Part shown: positions 5,732-8,300 of the stretch, one piece after another
Numbering within the stretch: the first letter of the stretch is position 1
Layout: the number at the start of each line of letters is the position of its first letter
Assembly: GCA_016926235.1 (NCBI GenBank)
Contig: JAFGOZ010000085.1
Coordinates: 1 to 8,300, forward strand
Length of the DNA: 8,300 nt
Direction of reading: 5' to 3'
Source of the DNA: Bacteroidales bacterium
Lineage (GTDB): Bacteria > Bacteroidota > Bacteroidia > Bacteroidales > UBA10428
Position numbers and translations under genes: made by a program
The notes under the pieces: model-generated
What the model was told of the DNA's origin: nothing
Database searches by the model: none
Seen by the model: only the letters and a program-made list of their open reading frames with translations

Positions 5732-6839
5732 GAAAAGGATACTTCTGGTTTCAAACGGTTTCTATCCTGAGATCTCCCCCCGCAGTTTCAGGGCTACGGA
5801 ACTGGCAGAGGAGTTTGCCCGGCAGGGCCATGACGTTACCGTGTATACAAAAAACAGGGATTTTGACTACAGCGATTTCCTTGCAAAAAACAAGCTTACC
5901 CTGAAAATGTGGGACAGGGCACGTTTTCCCGCTGTTCCGCAATTTAAGGGAAGAATTCCAAGACTGCTGAGCCGGGGACTTACCAGGCTTCTCCTTATGA
6001 TCTTTGAATACCCGGCCATTGAAGAAATGTTCAGGGTAAAGCGGGCTTTGAAAAATGAAAATGGTTACGACCTCATGATCTCGTTTGCCGTACCCTTTCC
6101 CGTTCATTGGGGGGTTGCGTGGTCGAGGACAAAAAAACACCCCATTGCCGGGGTCTGGATATCCGATTGTGGGGATCCATATATGGGAAACAGAACGGAT
6201 TCTTTTAAAAAGTTGTTCTATTTCAAATATATTGAAAAATGGTGGTGCCGAAAAACGGACTGTATAAGCATTCCCGTGGAAAGTGCCCGAAGCGCATATT
6301 ATGAGGAGTTTCAACCTAAAATTATTGTGATCCCGCAGGGATTAAAATTCAATAACATTGATATCAAGGATATATATGTAAAAAACGCGGTGCCGACATT
6401 TGCCTACACGGGCATGTTCATCCCCGGGATCCGTGATCCGCGGGAATTTCTTGATCACCTGGCGACACTCGACCAGGACTTTAGATTTTTTATCTATACT
6501 AAAGATAAAAACCTCTTAGAACCTTACCGGGAATCATTAAAAGGCAAGATGATCGTCCATGACTACATCCCCAGGGATGAACTTCTGAATAAACTTGCAC
6601 GAATGGATTTCCTGGTCAATTTCGATAATAATTCAAGTGTGCAGATCCCAAGTAAACTTATCGACTACAAGTTGACCGGCCGGCCGGTGATCAATGTTAC
6701 AAAGCGCTTCGATAAGAAAACATTCCTTGCTTTCATGAACGGCGATTACACTCATGCATACCAGATCGGGGAACTGGATCAATATGATATAAGAAACGTA
6801 GCCACACAGTTTATATCAGCGCATCCCGGCACTTCCTGA
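5721..6839 (+). CDS. GT-B fold glycosyltransferase (family 4-like)
   Basis: This 372-residue, probably retaining, glycosyltransferase has two Rossmann domains and is expected at the cytoplasmic face of the inner membrane, adding a sugar to the repeat unit. The N-terminal domain opens with RILLVSNGFYPEISPRSFRA (residues 6-25), then TELAEEFARQGHDVTVYT (26-43), the layout of GT4 acceptor-binding domains. VWISDCGDPYMGN (145-157) matches the DxxDP segment of such enzymes. The donor-binding domain has VIPQGLKF (203-210), FAYTGMF (227-233) and IPSKLIDYKLTGRPVI (309-324), the last being the GT4-type nucleotide-sugar motif with D315 where E is usual. An in-frame TTG at 5712 would add three residues, but I prefer the ATG at 5721, which overlaps the epimerase stop by 11 bases. 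The stop is one base before the polymerase start. Sugar specificity is unknown. The GC content is high for this window. Confidence 0.85.
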   Translation: MEVRKRILLVSNGFYPEISPRSFRATELAEEFARQGHDVTVYTKNRDFDYSDFLAKNKLTLKMWDRARFPAVPQFKGRIPRLLSRGLTRLLLMIFEYPAIEEMFRVKRALKNENGYDLMISFAVPFPVHWGVAWSRTKKHPIAGVWISDCGDPYMGNRTDSFKKLFYFKYIEKWWCRKTDCISIPVESARSAYYEEFQPKIIVIPQGLKFNNIDIKDIYVKNAVPTFAYTGMFIPGIRDPREFLDHLATLDQDFRFFIYTKDKNLLEPYRESLKGKMIVHDYIPRDELLNKLARMDFLVNFDNNSSVQIPSKLIDYKLTGRPVINVTKRFDKKTFLAFMNGDYTHAYQIGELDQYDIRNVATQFISAHPGTS

Positions 6840-6840
6840 T

Positions 6841-8127
6841 ATGACCATGGATAATCAATACAATCCAACAAAACTTGAACTTCAGCAGGATGGTAAGAAC
6901 ATCTGGGGCTGGTTTGTCTTGTACCTGATCTGGCCTTTTGGTACATTAATGAAGTCGTTTACCTGGATCAGGACTAAAGAAGCAATGAACCTCTTCTGGC
7001 TGTTTTGTATTTATTTCGGATTTACCTTTGTTGTGCAGGAAGGCTCAAGAGCCGATTCAACAAGGGCAATAACACAGCTCCAGGAAATGCGCGCTACAGG
7101 AATAAGCATGAATGAGTTACTGGGAAGTTTCTACGCATCCGGATCAGGAGATATTGATGTTTTAGAATCATTGATCACATTTATAGTTTCCAGGTTCACA
7201 GACAACTATCGTATACTTTTTGCAGTTTACGGCCTCATTTTCGGCTATTTTTATTCAAGGAATATCTGGATCCTCATTAACAAGACCAATGGCCCAATAA
7301 CACTTTTCCCCACTATACTTCTAATGGCTTTTATTGTTGTTGTCGGTATATGGGATATCAATGGATTCAGGTATTACACCGCTGTACAGATATTCATGTT
7401 TGGCACGCTTTCATTTCTGCTGGAAGGTAAGAAGAGAAAGTTATGGCTTGCGGCTGTTGCAATCCTTGTGCACTGGTCTTTCCTTATCGCTTTTACGGTA
7501 TTATTAGTATACTTTTTAAGCAGAAACCAGACAAAAATTTACTTTATTCTATTCGTTGCTTCATTCTTTGTAGCGGCCCTCCATATGGATTTAATTCGCC
7601 AATGGTTTGATAGTTATGCACCCGCAATGATCCGGGAAAGCAGGTCGGGTTATCTCAGTGAAGGTTATAAAGAAGCAATCGACAGATCTTACGTGGGAGC
7701 CAATTGGTATTTAAAAGGACATTTAGAAATTATAAAATGGTTCATATTTATCAGCTTTTCTTATATTCAATTAAGGGGTATACGTAAGGTCAAAGAAAAT
7801 ATCCAACTTTTTAAACTGTATAATTTCTCTTTACTTTTTTACGCCATTGTAAATGTATTTAGCATTGTTCCATCGATGGGGCGATTTTATGCTGTAGCCA
7901 ATATGCTTTGCCTGGCATTTTTGTTTCTGAATATCATGATGGTCCAGGGGAACTATCCAGCATTGTTAAAAAAACTGGCCCTGCCGGCCATGTTGATCTT
8001 CATCATTGTAAAATTCAGGATGGGTTTTGATTTCATGGGTTCATCCCTGCTATTGGGGAACCCGGTAACTGCCTTCTTCATTGAACATGAAACTCCATTG
8101 ATCGAATTTGTAAAAAGCCTGTTGTAA
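6841..8127 (+). CDS. EpsG/Wzy-like polysaccharide polymerase (multi-pass membrane protein)
   Basis: This 428-residue integral membrane protein is probably the polymerase that joins flipped repeat units on the periplasmic side. Hydrophobic segments lie at about residues 21-38, 48-65, 122-137, 152-171, 179-194, 200-226, 232-247, 296-310, 322-341, 346-367 and 374-391, giving roughly ten to eleven spans. Features recalling the EpsG family are WDINGFRYYTAVQIFMFGT (171-189), AILVHWSFLIA (207-217) and IVPSMGRFYAVANML (342-356). Arginines and histidine in these motifs could act on the glycan. Loops at about 66-118 and 250-295 are hydrophilic and probably periplasmic. The ATG at 6841 follows the previous stop by one base. 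A second ATG two codons later (6847) is equally possible. Polymerases of this kind are weakly conserved, so the call rests on topology, short motifs and its place beside a flippase and transferases; an O-antigen ligase or another membrane acyltransferase is a less likely alternative. Confidence 0.75.
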   Translation: MTMDNQYNPTKLELQQDGKNIWGWFVLYLIWPFGTLMKSFTWIRTKEAMNLFWLFCIYFGFTFVVQEGSRADSTRAITQLQEMRATGISMNELLGSFYASGSGDIDVLESLITFIVSRFTDNYRILFAVYGLIFGYFYSRNIWILINKTNGPITLFPTILLMAFIVVVGIWDINGFRYYTAVQIFMFGTLSFLLEGKKRKLWLAAVAILVHWSFLIAFTVLLVYFLSRNQTKIYFILFVASFFVAALHMDLIRQWFDSYAPAMIRESRSGYLSEGYKEAIDRSYVGANWYLKGHLEIIKWFIFISFSYIQLRGIRKVKENIQLFKLYNFSLLFYAIVNVFSIVPSMGRFYAVANMLCLAFLFLNIMMVQGNYPALLKKLALPAMLIFIIVKFRMGFDFMGSSLLLGNPVTAFFIEHETPLIEFVKSLL

Positions 8128-8133
8128 CAGGCT
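8116..8133. other. Perfect inverted repeat across the polymerase stop codon
   Basis: AGCCTGTT and its exact reverse complement AACAGGCT are separated by two bases, which can fold as a 7-bp stem with a four-base loop. The TAA stop (8125-8127) lies in the loop and second arm. On the + strand no T-run follows, so it is not a good terminator for this operon. On the - strand the arm is followed by a T-run (complement of 8112-8116), so antisense RNA could end here. It might also shape the mRNA between the polymerase and the next gene, 20 bases on. Confidence 0.4.
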
Positions 8134-8147
8134 GTTCATCCAGACTT

Positions 8148-8300
8148 ATGTCGTTCAAAACCACACTGTCACGTAATCTTTCCAATCTTCCTGGCTGGAG
8201 GACAAAAAGAAAAATCGTCGTCATTGAATCCGATGACTGGGGCAGCATTCGCATGCCGTCGGTTCAAGCTTTTGAGCTTCTTAGAAGATCTGGAGTGGAT
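8148..8300 (+). CDS. Probable polysaccharide-deacetylase-like protein (partial, 3' end outside window)
   Basis: The first 51 codons are visible and run open to the window edge. After a basic N-terminal stretch (residues 1-22, with several R and K), the sequence KIVVIESDDWGSIRMPS spans residues 22-38. I recognise this as the start of a Bacteroidota family found in polysaccharide loci and often described as polysaccharide-deacetylase-like. The paired aspartates D29-D30 after a beta strand match the position of the metal-binding DD in carbohydrate esterase family 4 (NodB fold). If so, it would remove acetyl groups from sugars of the polysaccharide or a precursor. No signal peptide is evident, so a cytoplasmic location is more likely than a secreted one. 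The ATG at 8148 is 20 bases after the polymerase stop; there is no Shine-Dalgarno sequence. The rest of the active site lies outside the window, so activity cannot be judged. Confidence 0.65.
   Translation, partial: MSFKTTLSRNLSNLPGWRTKRKIVVIESDDWGSIRMPSVQAFELLRRSGVD

Noticed and set aside
6085..6267. 60-residue + strand frame inside the GT-B glycosyltransferase
   Set aside because: It is entirely nested in another frame of a well-supported gene, with no family features.
5751..6314. Long open frame on the - strand opposite the GT-B glycosyltransferase
   Set aside because: The translation shows no recognisable family and is rich in prolines and aromatic residues typical of antisense frames. 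The + strand gene here has clear motifs.

Overview
This window is a central piece of a surface-polysaccharide (O-antigen or capsule type) biosynthesis locus. All genes are on the + strand and packed almost end to end. The organism looks like a member of the Bacteroidota: the proteins read like that phylum's polysaccharide-locus families, base composition is moderately AT-rich, Shine-Dalgarno sequences are absent and leaders are A-rich. This assignment comes from recognising the families by eye, not from a database search.

Layout, left to right: (1) the C-terminal part of a Wzx-type lipid-linked oligosaccharide flippase, cut by the window edge; (2) three consecutive family 2 glycosyltransferases of three different subtypes (465-1424, 1426-2259, 2279-3292), the third starting at a TTG; (3) a WecF-like family 56 glycosyltransferase (3363-4547), flanked by the only two spacers longer than 20 bases, and these resemble each other; (4) a WecB-type UDP-GlcNAc 2-epimerase (4625-5731) carrying two short tandem-repeat tracts; (5) a GT-B fold glycosyltransferase overlapping it by 11 bases (5721-6839); (6) a multi-spanning EpsG/Wzy-like polymerase (6841-8127) with a hairpin across its stop codon; (7) the first 51 codons of a protein with an ESDDWG motif, probably a polysaccharide-deacetylase-like protein, cut by the right edge.

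Working model (inference): the epimerase supplies UDP-ManNAc. The five glycosyltransferases add sugars in turn to an undecaprenyl-linked precursor on the cytoplasmic face. The flippase turns the finished unit across the inner membrane, and the Wzy-like protein polymerises it on the periplasmic side. The last gene may modify acylated or N-acetylated sugars. Five transferases plus an initiating transferase outside the window would fit a repeat unit of roughly five to six sugars. No initiating transferase, chain-length regulator or other nucleotide-sugar genes lie here, so the locus extends beyond both edges.

No stretch of more than 300 bases lacks a gene. I saw no tRNA, rRNA, CRISPR array, insertion sequence or convincing promoter. 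The overall system is of a known kind. The most unusual details are the paired spacers around the WecF-like gene, a nine-A run exactly at the junction of two glycosyltransferases, and the tandem repeats inside the epimerase.
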